A stretch of DNA of 64,000 bases from Periplaneta americana (taxonomy: Eukaryota > Arthropoda > Insecta > Blattodea > Blattidae): NCBI RefSeq assembly GCF_040183065.1, contig NC_091119.1:107969763-108033762 (forward strand), given 5' to 3'. A program made the position numbers and the translations under genes. Under the pieces are notes generated by a model. It was not told where the DNA came from. It ran no database searches and saw only the letters and a list, made by a program, of their open reading frames with translations. Positions 33,619 to 46,247 of the stretch are shown here, in pieces (positions within the stretch are counted from its first letter, which is position 1; the number at the start of each line of letters is the position of its first letter).

Positions 33619-34462
33619 TCAATAGAAAAGGTCCAACGCAGGGCTGCAAAACATGTCAAAATAGGAAGGGGACATGGTGAAGAGATAGTAAAAGACTTAG
33701 GGTGGGAATTTCTCAAATCGAGGCAACGAAAAACCAGACTGACAGCATTGTTTAAGGCACAAATGGGACACAAAGCATCGACCGACATCAATGCTAGATT
33801 AGTAACACCATCATACTTAGGCAGGGCTGATCATATTAGGAAGTTTAAATGCAGAAAACAAAGAACGGACGTAGCAAAATTTTGCTTTGTTAACCGCACA
33901 ATGGTAGAATGGAACAGCTTACCTACGGCAATCTTTCAGGGTGGTTCTCTCAAAATCAATACATTTAAGGAAAGGTTGAGAAGATTAGACTGAAAATTTA
34001 ATTGTAGGTGCAGTGTAATTATCTAAGTTGGTCATGTAATTAATCAAGTTAATATGTAATGAATTAAGATGATATGTAATTAATTAAGGTGATATGTAAT
34101 TACTTAGAAAGTTGGGTTTAATAGAAGTACTTATAAGTTAGGTTTACTTTTGTTTATTGTAGACGTTATTAGAGCATTGTTTTTATTTATAGTACTAGGT
34201 TTATTGCATCTATTTAATTACAGTTAGAATTAAATTTACGTTTATTTTACTTTTTTATTGCTGTAATTATTGTAAATTTTATTAATATTTATTGTAATGT
34301 TATTATTGTATATTATATATCACTGCCATCGGGTGTATACCCAATTGTAGTGTATAATAAATACATACATACATACACACATACATACATACATACATAC
34401 ATACATACATACATACATACATACATACATACATACATACATACATACATACATACATACAT
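33619..34462 (+). mobile_element. CR1/L2-like LINE 3' end with TACA tail
   Basis: The open frame at about 33610-33993 reads VQRRAAKHVKI, KDLGWEFLKSRQRKTRLTAL and TMVEWNSLPTAI, the C-terminal tail of CR1/L2-type RT proteins (the WNSLP block). After the stop come about 360 bp of AT-rich 3' UTR and GTGTATAATAAATACATACA leading into a 100-bp TACA array. Confidence 0.78.
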
Positions 34463-36000
34463 TATTTGACAATTTCTTAATGCACTACTATTCATAAAGA
34501 CAGAATTTGTGATAAGAAAGGTAAACTAATAAGGGAAGAAAATAACTTTTCAAGTAGAGGGCCGAAGAAATAATGGGAGGCTAAGAATGAGCTGGATTTT
34601 TGTGGTGAATGGCGATACCAATGATCTGGAACTCAGGAACTGAAAAATGGCTTCATTTGATAGCGACAGATGAAGGAAATTTCTTGAGGCGGCCTAGATA
34701 GAAATGAATTGTCGAGCCAGGGATGATAATGATTATTCATAAAATACCATGGATGAATGAAGTCGTACGGCCATTCTAATGTTCTAATGTTCATGCTATA
34801 CAGAGTGTCTGATTCAAATTATTGTTCATAAATTGTTTTAGGCATCACGTACAACACGACTAGGGGTAGACACTTTTCGTCGTTGAAATTCTCTAACTCG
34901 TAGTTTTAATAATGATTTAAAACAGCTTAAATAATAAATAGATATGAATGGGTTGACTGATTGACGGCTGACAGGTTGATTTAGAACCATGCGTTTGAGT
35001 AAAGAAACATTAATTTCTAATATGCGAATCTCTCACGGTAGTTGATGGCTCTCAGCAGAGTAATGGATTCTATGAATATTTCGACTGCCTGTGAGAGTTC
35101 GATCCCCGGTTCTTCTTTTCGTACTCTTCAATGTTGAACTTCGATAGCAGGTGATCCTAGACGGTTCTAGTTAATACTACTTTAAAACGAAAATATGTAA
35201 TCTATGAAACAACTTATGAATCAGAATGTTCCACAGCAGTAGCTCTCTCGTATGTCGTATACCATTTGGTATGTCATAGTCTGAATCCAACGTTTTTCAT
35301 GGCCTACCCAAGTTGTGACATTCTCATGATAATGTCGCTGGAAGTGACAAATTCAAAATAACTTTAAACAAGTGAATAAATTGTGTTAAAATTTACGCTG
35401 TCTATTATTTACAGGTACCCTCTTATTATGTCCGTTATCTACTCCGAATGAAACAAAACAAATTAATTTGAGGGATTGGCAGTAACTTACGTATTAAGAA
35501 ATAGTACCGGTATGAGGAGAGTAAATGATTCAATAAAACACTATCCAATGAAAAGCGGGACTATAAGGAACGTTGGAAAATCGAAAGAAAATAAATAATT
35601 AGCATAACAGATTGATTGCACATATTTAACATAAAATTATCAGACGAAAACTAAAATTCGTAACATTCACGTGACGATGTCAGTGGACGTTATACACACT
35701 TCTGATTCCGCCTGCGAAATCATTAAATACCGCCCACATGTCTGGAGTGATATTTGGGCTGCCTAAACAAAAATGAACGGCTTAAATCAGACATCTTATA
35801 TATTTAGTGGGCATAAGTACACCGTGTCCACACTAAGAGCGTACAGAAATAATAGCTTATAATTTCACAACAGTATATTATAATTCCTTAAGATAAAGCT
35901 CAATCAATAGAAAAACTCTCCAAGATTTCGTTTCATATCTTTTCCATGGCCATTGTTGTTTGAAATGTTTCGTTTCAAGCTTATTGTTGCAAGAGAGCTA
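34463..36000. other. Intergenic, no gene recognised
   Basis: AT-rich. Only a tRNA-like patch at 35028-35130 (box B-like GAGTTCGATCCCC) stands out, probably a SINE relic. Confidence 0.5.
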
Positions 36001-36002
36001 AT

Positions 36003-36630
36003 TTCTGTGATGAGATGATTCGGCGTATCGATGAAAATCTCAGGTATGTCGATTTGTTGTTATTCAGTGATGAAGCAATTTTTTACGTTTGCGGGAAGGT
36101 TAATCGTAATAATTGCCGCATATGGGACTCTCAGAATCCTTACAGAGTGATTGAACATGAAAGGGTCTCGCCAAAAGTCAATGTCTAGTTGGGAATGCAC
36201 AAAAAAGGAGTAATTGGCCCATTCTTTTTTATGGAACCTACAGTGACGGGAGTCACGTACCTTGATATGATGGAGAACTTTGCTATTCCGCAATTTCCTC
36301 CAGGTTTAATATTTCAGGAGGATGGTGCTCCACCACACTTCCATCAAAATGTTAAAATGTTTTTGGATGTAACCTTCCCAAGAAATTGGATTGGTAGGGG
36401 CGGGTCAACTTCCTGGCCGCCTAGATCCCCGGATTTAACTCCTTTCGATTTTTTGCGTGGGGATTTATTAAAAATTTTGTGTACAACAGAAAAGTTCGTA
36501 ATTTGATTGATTTGAGACAGCGTATCATTCAAGCAGTTGAACTTATAACACCTGATATGTTGGTGAACACCTGGCGAGAGGTTGAGTATCGTTTTGGTAC
36601 CTGTTGAGCTATAAATGGTGCTCATGCTGA
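36003..36630 (+). pseudogene. Tc1/mariner-superfamily transposase relic (DD34D type)
   Basis: In broken plus-strand frames: LLFSDEAIFYVCGKVNRNNC (first Asp), GVTYLDMMENFAIPQF, FQEDGAPPHFHQNVK (second Asp), SWPPRSPDLTPFDF (third Asp). A shifted stretch then reads as LIDLRQRIIQAVELITPDML. A stop lies near 36186 and a frame change near 36500. All three acidic residues remain but the gene is dead. No inverted termini were located. Confidence 0.85.
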
Positions 36631-36867
36631 AATCTACTAGTGGAAATAAAAACTTTTTCAGTTACTTTATACAATGCAGAAGAAATTTATTTAATGAACC
36701 TTATCCAAGTTACGATATAAGCTGTTACTTCTGTATACTTTTTGAGTGAACACAGTGTATAATGAACATGGTAAAAAGTAATACTGATTGTCTGGAAGAA
36801 GAAAAACAAGATGTAACAGTATAATTGCTTTAGGGAACGACACACAAAACTGAATATATTAAAATTA

Positions 36868-36975
36868 GTGTCATCGGTCCCAATCCTGAGCAAGATTAAT
36901 CCAGTCCCTACCATCATATCCCACCTCTCTCAAATCCATTTTAATATTATCCTCCCATCTGCGTCTTGGCCTCTC
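36868..36975 (-). mobile_element. LINE family R 3' fragment
   Basis: Antisense fragment matching the [19 protein letters not shown] to LAQDRD section of the copies at 13494 and 43311. Only about 110 bp remain. Confidence 0.75.
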
Positions 36976-37724
36976 TAAAGGCGCTTCATATGTGGCTAGG
37001 ATTTAAACTGAACACAAGTAAAGAATTGTTATTAACATTATTAGTTGAATTCATTCAAGTTAAAAAAATGAATTCAGAAAGAATTATTTATTATCGAAGT
37101 ATTTTAAAAAACCTGGCTTTAGGCCGCTTTCTCACACAAAATTTGTCGGTTGTCGAAACTCGATCATTCATTACAAAATCGTTAGCTGCTCGAATAATGG
37201 CCAGGCATCTTGGTAATTTTCTTCAAGACTAACAGTATCTTCTGCGGAGAAGTGGACGGAAACTCTGTACTGCGACTTACTGCTTATACAACCTTCATGG
37301 AGGAAGATGTGTGATGAAGGAACTGTAGAACAATTTTTATCTCAGAGATATCAAGGAGACAGGCTCAGAGAATTCCTTAACGGTTATCGGATCTTACATG
37401 CCACCTCACCATATCAGCGGGTCTCGCCAACAAGGCGTTTCTGATGGATCTTGCGACACCATGCTTCCTCTTCATCGGCAATGGCCCTTAGTCGTGAGCA
37501 TTTTACGGAGAAACATATAAATCTAATATGAATAAACTCTTATGCTTCTCTGTGCACTTTATTTGTAATAAGACGAAATTATATGAAATGAGGGAAAAGT
37601 TAAGTGAAAATAAGAGTGTTGGATTACATAGAATTATGTCTTTCTGTTCACTACGTATGAAGGGGGAGTACTTTGGAATTGTCCGTCACATAAAATTGCA
37701 TTCCCCTCTCGCCGCTGCAAATGG

Positions 37725-38298
37725 AATACAAGGAGAACGAGAAGACAAGGGGAAGCTACAGATAATGCAAGGAGAAGAAAGGGAAGACAAAGAGAACAAG
37801 CGGAAGACAAGGAGAATAAGAAGACGAGGAGAATAAGGAAAAACAATAAGAAAAAGGGGACGACAGAGAGAACCATGAAAAGATAAAGATAACAAGGAGA
37901 AGTTAAGGAGATTAAGGGAAATGAAATAAAAACAAGAGAAATATGAAGGGTTCAGAGCCATAGTGGGCCAAGCGCCATAAATAAAAAGCGAAGGAAACAA
38001 GGGTTAAAATTAAGTTATTATTATAATTTAATGAAAGATATAGCAAGTGATATAAAGTATGCATATTCAAACTATGTGACGTATCAATCTTCATTAAATT
38101 ATGGTATTCACTTAGCTTTAAACCTTGCTTTCTTCGTTTTTAATAGATGGCGCTTGGCCCACTATGGCTCTCAACCCTTCATATAGTCTACAAGGAGAAC
38201 TAGGGAAACATTAGCAGAAAAAGGGGCGTACAAGGAAAACAAGGGGAATACAAGGATAAAAAGAGGTAGACAAAGAGAACAAGGGGAATACAAGGACT
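37725..38298 (+). repeat. Purine-rich minisatellite split by a MITE
   Basis: Loose repeats of AAGGAGAACAAGGGGAATAC type occupy 37725-37940 and resume at 38185-38298. The plus strand is almost entirely purine. The family D MITE is inserted between the two halves. Confidence 0.8.
37945..38180. mobile_element. MITE family D (GAAGGGTTCAG), copy 1
   Basis: 236 bp. Ends GAAGGGTTCAGAGCCATAGT (then GGGCCAAGCGCCAT) and their inverse complement. 4-bp flanks ATAT at 37941-37944 and 38181-38184. The second copy is at 51717-51953. Confidence 0.9.
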
Positions 38299-39109
38299 GC
38301 CGTTCATGCAGATGCGTCTGTTAAGACAGCAGACCGGTACTTCCGCATCCACACGTAAAGATATGCATTTCTCGATATTTTTAAAGTTAAAGAAAAGGTA
38401 GAAATCTAAGAAAAATATTATCCTTCGATCTTGTACATCACGACGATCATTTTAGTTAAATTAGAGAAAAGAACCTGAATTCATGGACGGAATGAAGTTA
38501 CGCCCACACTCAGGATATTCCAGTACGTAACTTTCCGCTTGCTCTGTTGCAACAGTAATGCTACAGAGTTACCATGCCAAGTGAAATCTTGGCAGAAGAT
38601 GTGCAAGTTTAGCGTGCCGCCATGTTGTTATTATTTTCTTTTCGAAAATGCGGTTCATGGAAACGTTCTCAATTTGTATGTTTCTCATCGTACAAAACTC
38701 GGTTTGATTTACACTGCTGACTCATCGACGTTAGGTCTTCAACCTTCTGTTTACTGAACGGAATAAAAGTATGGGATTATAAAGCACAGCGATGAGGTGT
38801 CCGATGCTCCTACTGAACTCTAGTTAGAGTAAACCAAGATGAACTTGTGCTAAATGGGGAGTGGTGGACCGGCAAGCTTCTCGGTCTCCAGCTGAAGTAT
38901 TCCAGCAGCGCATGCGGGATCTGATGGTGACACTTCATTGAAGTTATGAGTTGAACAGCTATATTTAACTCAGGTTTCTTGCCAGAACAGCGCCAACGTT
39001 GCTCCGTAACATCGATATCGGGTGCTCAAAGATGCGACGGGACTCGCACTTCCTCCAAGGCCAGCGACCTCGCAAAGCGGTGGTTAAGCGTGCTTGTTTC
39101 GAATTCTGC
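38299..39109. other. Intergenic, no gene recognised
   Basis: No coding signal. 38970-39109 is GC-richer and runs into the (AAT)n tract, so it may be a decayed SINE body with its tail. Confidence 0.45.

Positions 39110-39173
<64 letters not shown>
39110..39173. repeat. (AAT)n microsatellite
   Basis: About 21 trinucleotide units between a GC-richer block and the start of a LINE fragment. Confidence 0.95.
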
Positions 39174-39175
39174 TG

Positions 39176-40690
39176 TCATTACGAAAGTACAGGAAAACAG
39201 AGAAGATTTGAGATGTAACGGATTACATCAGCTGATTGTTTATGCGGATGACGTGAATATGTTTGGAGAAAATTCACAAACTATGAGGAAAAACACGGAA
39301 ATTTTACTTGAAGCAAGTAATGTGACTTATTCTTTTGAGAAGATTAACTTCTTATGTAGACGAAATTACTGGAGATCATTAGTGTGGTTTTAGGCGTAAA
39401 AGATCGACTATTAATAAGATTTTTTGTATTCCACATATGAAGCGTGCATTTCCAGAACGTTGTAAGTGCCAATTTGTAAAGTTTACAGTAGGAACAAAAA
39501 ATAGCTTTATGCAGTACATACAACGCTGTGACTTGCACAACCTGAAAGTGCACAACTTTATTACTTGGAGCAGCACTTTCTTCATAACCTTTCGTAATAT
39601 TGTCAAACAGGGCACCTACAACTGATATATGTGAAAAAATAGATTCTCCCGGTTTCGGCACTTACAACGTTTATGGAAATGCATGCTTCATATATTGGAG
39701 AAAAAAATGGGAATATAGGGATACAGTACATCAGTTATATATGGATTTCAAAAAGGCACACGACTTGGTTCAGAGAGAAGTTTTATATAATATTCTTATT
39801 GAATTTGGTATTCCCAAGAAACTAGTTCGATTAATTAAAATATGTCTCAGTGAAACTTACAGCAGAGTCCGGATAGACAAGTTTCTGTCTGATACTTTTC
39901 CAATTCACTGCGGGATAAAGCAAGGAGATGCACTATCACCTTTACTTTTTAACTTTGCTCTAGAGTATGCCATTAGGAAGGTCCAGGAAAACAGGGAGGG
40001 ATTGAAATTGAACGGGTTATATCAGCTGCTTGTCTATGTGTGAATATATTAGGAAAAATCCATAAACTATTAGGGAAAACACGGCAATTTTACTTGAAGC
40101 AAGTAATGAGATAGATTTGGAAGTAAATCCCAAAAAAATAAAGTTTATGATTATGTATCGTGACCAGAACATAGTACAAAATGGAAATATAAAAATTGGA
40201 AATTTATCCTTTGAATAGGTGGAAAAATTCAAGTACTTTGAAGTAACAACAACGAATATAAACAACACTCAAGAGGAAATTAAACGTAGAATAAATATGG
40301 GAAATGCTTGCTATTATTCGATTGAAAAGATTTTATCACCAGTCTGCTTTCAAAAAATCTGGAAATTAGAATTTATAAAACTGTTATATTACCGGTTGTT
40401 TTGTATTGTTGTGAAACTTGAACTCTCACTTTAAGAGAGGAACAGAGGTTAAGGGTGTTCGAGAATAAGGTGCTTCGGAAAATATCTAGGGCTAAGAGGG
40501 ATGAAGTCGCAGGAGAATGGAAAGTTACACAACGCAGAACTGCACGAATTATATTCTTCACCTGTCATAAGTAGGAACATTTTTTGAAATCCAGACGTTT
40601 GAGATGGGCAGGGCGTGTGGCACGTATGGGTGAATTCATAAATACGTAGGTCTATAGAGTGTTGGTTGGAAGACCTAGAATTGGAGTGAC
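39176..40690 (+). mobile_element. LINE family R remnants (two overlapping RT pieces)
   Basis: 39176-39322 encodes [20 protein letters not shown], ending in LLEASN. 39355-39430 encodes CGFRRKRSTINKIFCI. 39690-40043 encodes [20 protein letters not shown], then [20 protein letters not shown]. 40050-40690 holds the C-terminal part with NPKKIKFMIMYRDQN and an ARMGE-like end. The YADD piece precedes upstream RT motifs, so at least two fragments are joined. Several stops and shifts make it dead; 39440-39690 is unrelated filler. Confidence 0.8.
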
Positions 40691-41104
40691 AACAAAATAA
40701 TATGCTCCTTCTATCATTCTGTTATGATAATGTAATTTGTAATAGAGATCCAGATCACATTTTTCAATTAAGAAAATTTATCTAGATCTAGCAGGGGCAT
40801 ACTGAGAATGAAGAAGTAAATGAATATGATCAATATCCGCTCATTTGGCAATAACAGCCACAAGAACAAAGGTATTAGTTCCAAAATGATTAATAATGGT
40901 TTTTTGATTAGGAAGTGAAAACAGCAGAATAAATGCTGCTAAAATTCCTTCTATTACTTCTTAATTCGGTAAGTTTTATAAAAGTAAAATATATAAGAAG
41001 TAGGCTATATTTTTTGTTGAAGATGAAAAATAAATATTCAATTTTTAGGCGGAAAATTATTGATGCTCTCTTGTCTCTGTTACATAAGATGTTAATACCA
41101 AAGT
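40691..41104. other. Intergenic, nothing recognised
   Basis: AT-rich sequence without support for any feature. Confidence 0.5.
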
Positions 41105-41518
41105 CTTCCTCATGAATAAGTCAGTGAGACGGGCTGTCCTGTGACTGTAAGGACGACCCTGAGTGTAGGGCAATCGAAGACGTCAGCTTTAATTGTTTTG
41201 GATGACTTCTGGAAGAATTTTTCTCGCTCAGCTGTTTCACCCTCCAGCGAGGGGTGGTCAAGTCACTCTCCTCCTGCGAGAAGCTGGGGCCACGCACTTC
41301 CCCTCCGGACGCGAATTAAAGTGTCCTCCAAAAATAAGAGCTCGTGTCATTCATGCCCCCTCCCTCCCGATGTCGGCTCGCCATTTTTGGGTCCCTCCCG
41401 GGGAGCCGCTGAGGAGGGCAGGTCCCGGCCGCGCCGCGACGCCAGTGCTAGCGGGGCTTCTAGACGTGAGCGCCGGAGACTTTGCTGCTATCTAGCACTC
41501 AGCCCGCCATTCCAACAG
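41105..41518 (+). promoter_or_regulatory. GC-rich island ending in a strong splice donor; candidate untranslated first exon
   Basis: The most GC- and CpG-rich 300 bp of the window (41240-41518; e.g. GGTCCCGGCCGCGCCGCGAC). It ends CCAACAG|GTAAGC, a consensus donor at 41519. The open frames through it have no family resemblance and GC-driven composition, so I read it as a promoter plus 5' UTR exon. The next gene on this strand is the tropomyosin at 63885, so it may be an upstream start of that gene. Confidence 0.5.
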
Positions 41519-41767
41519 GTAAGCCGGCACTCGGAAGTTTAGAGCACAAGTACAGTGCTCACAGGTACTGTATGTGTACCGCTGAATCAAGGAAATTAAT
41601 TTATTTTGTCAGTCATAAAATCATCATTGAAGAAGTGTCCAAAATTTGTACCTATGTATGTATGTTGAAGATCTCAATCTCATAGCTGTCACTTGTACGT
41701 CAATGTATTAAATAAATAGATGACAGAAAGAAGTAAAATTTCTAAAATTACTTTGGTAGAAAAATAC

Positions 41768-41809
<42 letters not shown>

Positions 41810-42535
41810 TGGTCTCTATTTTCACATATTATGCATGTATATAATATGTAAATAAAAAAGGATTCCTAATGCAGCAAGTATAATGTGAAATATAAAGAGC
41901 AAAAATTGAGGAAATTGCCTCGGCAGTGAAGCGGCGATGGAAGTATAATTGAGAGGAAAATGCAATTATGTGACTGAGTAAGGAAACTAATTTCAGTTAT
42001 ACCTATTATTCAGGTTAATGAAGCAGAAGAGAGAAAGTTCTTTCTTCCGCCCCGAAAATAGACTCATTAAATTAAGCTGTAATGGCTCAACAATTTATTT
42101 TTATGTCAATAATACAGCTAGAATTTATTTATTGCTTATTACTAATAATGATAATTATATGTAATTTAATTATAATTAAATATTTTATGTTTTTACAAAT
42201 TTAATGGAAAATTAATTATAATTTTATTAACTGATATAAGTTCAAAAAGAGGAGAAATTAAAAAAAAAAGATTTATATATATATATATATATATCCCCTC
42301 CGTATTATACGTGCACACATGGGACTAGATTTACCTGAATACTAACGAAAATAAGACGTTTATAAAAATAGAAAACACATCTAATTTTATATATTACCTA
42401 ATGATTTGACATCTAACACGAAACTAACTCGCATTAGCTAGTTACAATAATTTTGTCAGTAGAAGAATGACAACGAAGTCTTTAGGCTGCTTACAGAGTC
42501 TGGAACAAGTTCAAATGCAATAACATAATGCCAGT
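41519..42535. other. Intergenic or intronic, microsatellites only
   Basis: AT-rich, with TA tracts at 41770-41807 and 42274-42294. Nothing else recognised. Confidence 0.6.
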
Positions 42536-42539
42536 CACC

Positions 42540-42780
42540 GATATAGGTCAGTCGACAGGCGCATTTGCCTGCTGATTTCTCGGCCGTGGGTTCAATATCC
42601 GTTTCGACTGATTGCCTAGTTGGTTCTTCTCCGAGGTTTTCCCAACCGTAGTGCGAATGTCAAGTAATCACATGTCGACATCCTCGGTCTCATCTCACCA
42701 AATGCCATCTCGCTATCCACCAACTCATCGACACTACATAACCCAGTAGTCGATAAAGCGACATTAAATAGCCAAGAAAC
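42540..42780 (+). mobile_element. tRNA-derived SINE
   Basis: The head ATAGGTCAGTCGACAGGCGC has a box B-like GGGTTCAATATCC. The body carries CCGAGGTTTTCCCAACCGTA and TCGATAAAGCGACATTAAAT, which resembles the end of the SINE at 49585 (GATAAAGCGTCGTAACTAAC). Confidence 0.75.
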
Positions 42781-43310
42781 AATGCGATATGCAAATGAGG
42801 TAATTTAATCCTTAATTAACGGAAGTTAATTAGTCTGCATCAAAAATAGTCGTATGATGGTTTGAATGTCAAATTTATCTGTTCGATAAGGAACTAAATA
42901 AAATAATACTAGTGTATGAAATGCCTGGCACCGTTTGTCGTTGATGAAATCAGTAACAACGGGATTTAATTAAGCTTGTCATTAAGTAGGAAATCAGATG
43001 TGAATAACATGCGGAATGAGGTTCATTGTGGGGAAAGATCAGTCAATATATAAGTAAACATAATGAGTTGTAATATTTTTCCCACTTTTAATTAATGACA
43101 GAAAAAAAGTCAGCAATTTTTTTTACTACTAATCATAAGCTATAAGAGAACAATACCGTTAAAGACTGACTCATGAAGTAGTAGATGAAGGCAATGGTGA
43201 TATTCAAAAACATTAACAACCGTTTGTCTCACAAGTATTAGGAACAGAGTGAATAAAAAGTTATTGGAAGGGATTTTGTTTCTGATAAATAAATATGTGT
43301 ATTGTGACAT
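42781..43310. other. Intergenic, nothing recognised
   Basis: AT-rich sequence without support for any feature. Confidence 0.5.
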
Positions 43311-44115
43311 TACATTACTTACTCATGGCTTTTAAGGAACCCGGAGGTTCATTGCCGCCCTCACATAAGCCCGCCATCGGTCCCTATCCTGAGCAAGATT
43401 AATCCAGTCTCTACAATCATATCTCACCTTCCTCAAATCCATTTTAATATTATCCTCCCATCTACGTCTCGGTCTCCCCAAAGTTATTATTCCCTCCGGC
43501 CTCCCAACTAACACTCTATATGCATTTCTGGATTCGCCCATACGTGCTACATGTCCTGCCCATCTCAAACGTCTGTATTTAATGTTCCTAATTATGTCAG
43601 GTGAAGAATACAATGTGTGCAGTTCTACGTTGTGTAACTTTTTCCATTCTGCTGTAACTTCATCCCTTTTAGCCCCAAATATTTTCCTAAGAACCTTATT
43701 CTCAAACACCCTTAATCTCTCTTCCTCTCTCAAAGTGAGAGTCCAAGTTTCACAACCATACAGGACAACCGGTAGTATAATTGTTTTATAAATTCTAACT
43801 TTCAGATTTTTGACAATAGACTAGATGACAAAAGCTTCTCAACCGAATAATAGCAGGAATTTCCCATATTTATTCTGCGTTTAATTTCCTCCCGAGTGTC
43901 ATTTATATTTGTCACTGTTGCTCCAAGATATTTGAATTTTTTTACCTCTTCGAAGGATAAGTCTCCAATTTTTATAGTTCCATTTCGTACAATATACTGG
44001 TCACGAGACATAATCACATACTTAGCCTTTTCGGGATTTACTTCCAAACCTATCGCTTTACTTGCTTCAAGTAGAATTTCAGTGTTTTCCCAAATCGTTT
44101 GTGGATTTTCTCCAT
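43311..44115 (-). mobile_element. 5'-truncated LINE family R, copy b
   Basis: Antisense RT C-terminus: [60 protein letters not shown], then [20 protein letters not shown] and [18 protein letters not shown]. It shares the 3' end GGAACCCGGAGGTTCATTGC (minus-strand complement) with copy a. One base-level frameshift near 43805 separates the two frames; the 5' end is lost before YADD. Confidence 0.88.
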
Positions 44116-45117
44116 TGTGGCATTACATTACTATAAATTTAATAGACCTGACAGTAAATATGAATATTGAAACTACAATTACCAATATGAAATATTTAAC
44201 GGTGCGATCCGCCTGAATATCACCACTGGATGAAGGAATGAAAAGTATGTCAAAAGTAGAGATCGCTCGCATATGCTACATTTGCTGGGAATAATGAAAA
44301 GCATGTAAGCTAAAGAAGTGTCTAATTATGCTTTTATGCAGGTATAGTGCTCTTAGATACTCCATAACGCAATATAACAAACACTTTCTCACTCAAGAAC
44401 AAAATAAGCTTATTTTAAGGAAATCGAATGTTTATATCAGTTACTTTGCGTGGTTGTCGACCCACACACATTTTGCATTTCTCTCTTCCCTCGAAATATC
44501 TGCAGTTTCCCCTTATATAATGAAGATGGCAGAAACCCAAAATTCGCAAGCTGTTTTCTATCATAATAATCATCATCCTTCACGATTCAAGACTAGGTGT
44601 CCGTGTCGCCATAAAAATGAAATCGTGTGATCTTTTAAGTCTTTCTAGTCTTCTTTTTGAAAATGTATAAGAGGTTCTGTTATTCTTAAAAATGTTGTAC
44701 CCAATTTTTCTTATATTTCTTTTTTTATTTCTAAAGTTGACGCAATTTATCAATCTTGTAAAGTTTCTTAATTTCTTTTATGATGTAACAAAGTAGAACA
44801 TCTCTTTAGTGTTTAATTTTGTCAAATTTTTGTTGGCGAAGTGTTCAAATTCCGCTATTATATAGAAAAGTCGAGCTGTTAAAATGTTGTATGGGTCTAC
44901 TTTAGGTCTTGTTCGTTTACGTAACTGATTAGATTAGAAAATTTGACAAATGAAGTGAAGATTTCCTGATATGTGCTACATTATATATTCCATTAAGGGC
45001 GCAATAGAAGAAAGAATATACCCGAGAACCGTAGTAGAGTTGCCAATTTCGGCCGTGCATTGTGATATCAATTGTCGCTTTCAGAAAAATGTATGTAAAA
45101 TGAAAATTTAAATCTCT
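44116..45117. other. Intergenic, nothing recognised
   Basis: AT-rich sequence without support for any feature. Confidence 0.5.
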
Positions 45118-45262
45118 CTGTATAGTGGTCACGCATGCTGGCTTCCAGATCTGGAGGTTTCGGGTTCGATTCCCGGACTGATCTTTCGGGGAATTTTGCT
45201 TGAAGAAAGAAAAGTTCTCTGGATGTCTAGAGTCTGGAAATTTGTATGAATGCGAATGTGAT
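45118..45262 (+). mobile_element. tRNA-derived SINE
   Basis: AGTGGTCACGCATGCTGGCT, box B GGGTTCGATTCCC, then GAAAGAAAAGTTCTCTGGAT and GTCTAGAGTCTGGAAATTTG, the ordered blocks of a common insect SINE. It abuts the MITE at 45265. Confidence 0.82.
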
Positions 45263-45264
45263 TG

Positions 45265-45679
45265 CTATAGTCCCGTCGCTCTAATTTCCGGCAGCCAATC
45301 GCATTGCAGGTCGGCTACATTTAAACGTGTGCGTCTTGTGATTCGCTTATGAAGATGTTATTCATTTCTTAAGGCTCGATAAATACTTAATATAATCGCC
45401 CGTCATTTTGGCTCTTTCGTTGGCGTTCTCAGAAAGCACACGAAGACGTTGTTTGCCGCTCAATTATTTGCTGAATTACAGTGCGTTTGGTTTATTATCA
45501 TAGGAGCTACGACATGATAATGTTTAACGGTGTGGCAAATAGATTCCTCGTATGGTAGCTCGGCAACGAAAGAACAAAAATGGCGAACGATACTACCTAC
45601 CTAGACTTTATAGAGCCGTCACTTCCTAAGATGTAAGCAAAGAGGAGGAGTCACGCCGGGAATAGCGTCGTGACTATAG
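45265..45679. mobile_element. MITE with multipart inverted ends
   Basis: The outer ends CTATAGTCCCGTCGCT and GCGTCGTGACTATAG are imperfect inverse complements (about 30 bp). A second inverted pair lies inside: CGTCATTTTGGCTCTTTCGT and ACGAAAGAACAAAAATGGCG. No coding sequence. Confidence 0.7.
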
Positions 45680-46164
45680 TATGCCGGGTTATTAATTCAC
45701 CAGCCTTAAAATAAAAATTCAATATAGGCTATTATCAGAACTAATGTTGGGTAGAAACCTGAACACATGTTTCAATGTCACATTGTTGACAAAGTAACGA
45801 CATCTGTGAGCACAACCATAAATCACTAAGAGATGTTACAGAGTTGACAATGAATTTAAAAAAAAAAATCTCCCTAGACACGGATTTACAAGGTTAAATT
45901 ATTGTAGACAATCGTAGACAAGTTTCGATTGTTACGTTGATGAATTACTATTAATTGATATTTCTCAGCATCGAATTAAAATTAAAAAAGAAAAGAAATA
46001 TCGCATTGTGAAAAACTGATCATTATATTAAATGCAAATAAGACTACTCAAGTAAGATAAATATATCAATTTAAAATATCACTCAAGATGCAGACCTTCT
46101 GTCAATAAGAAATATTGACTTATTAATTCCAGAGGATAAAAAAAATACGCTTTTGAATATGGCG

Positions 46165-46169
46165 TAATA

Positions 46170-46247
<78 letters not shown>

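Noticed and set aside
41141-41542. 133-codon frame through the GC island as a protein
   Set aside because: Overlapping open frames in several registers follow from the high GC content; the residue composition is unstructured and the strong donor interrupts it.
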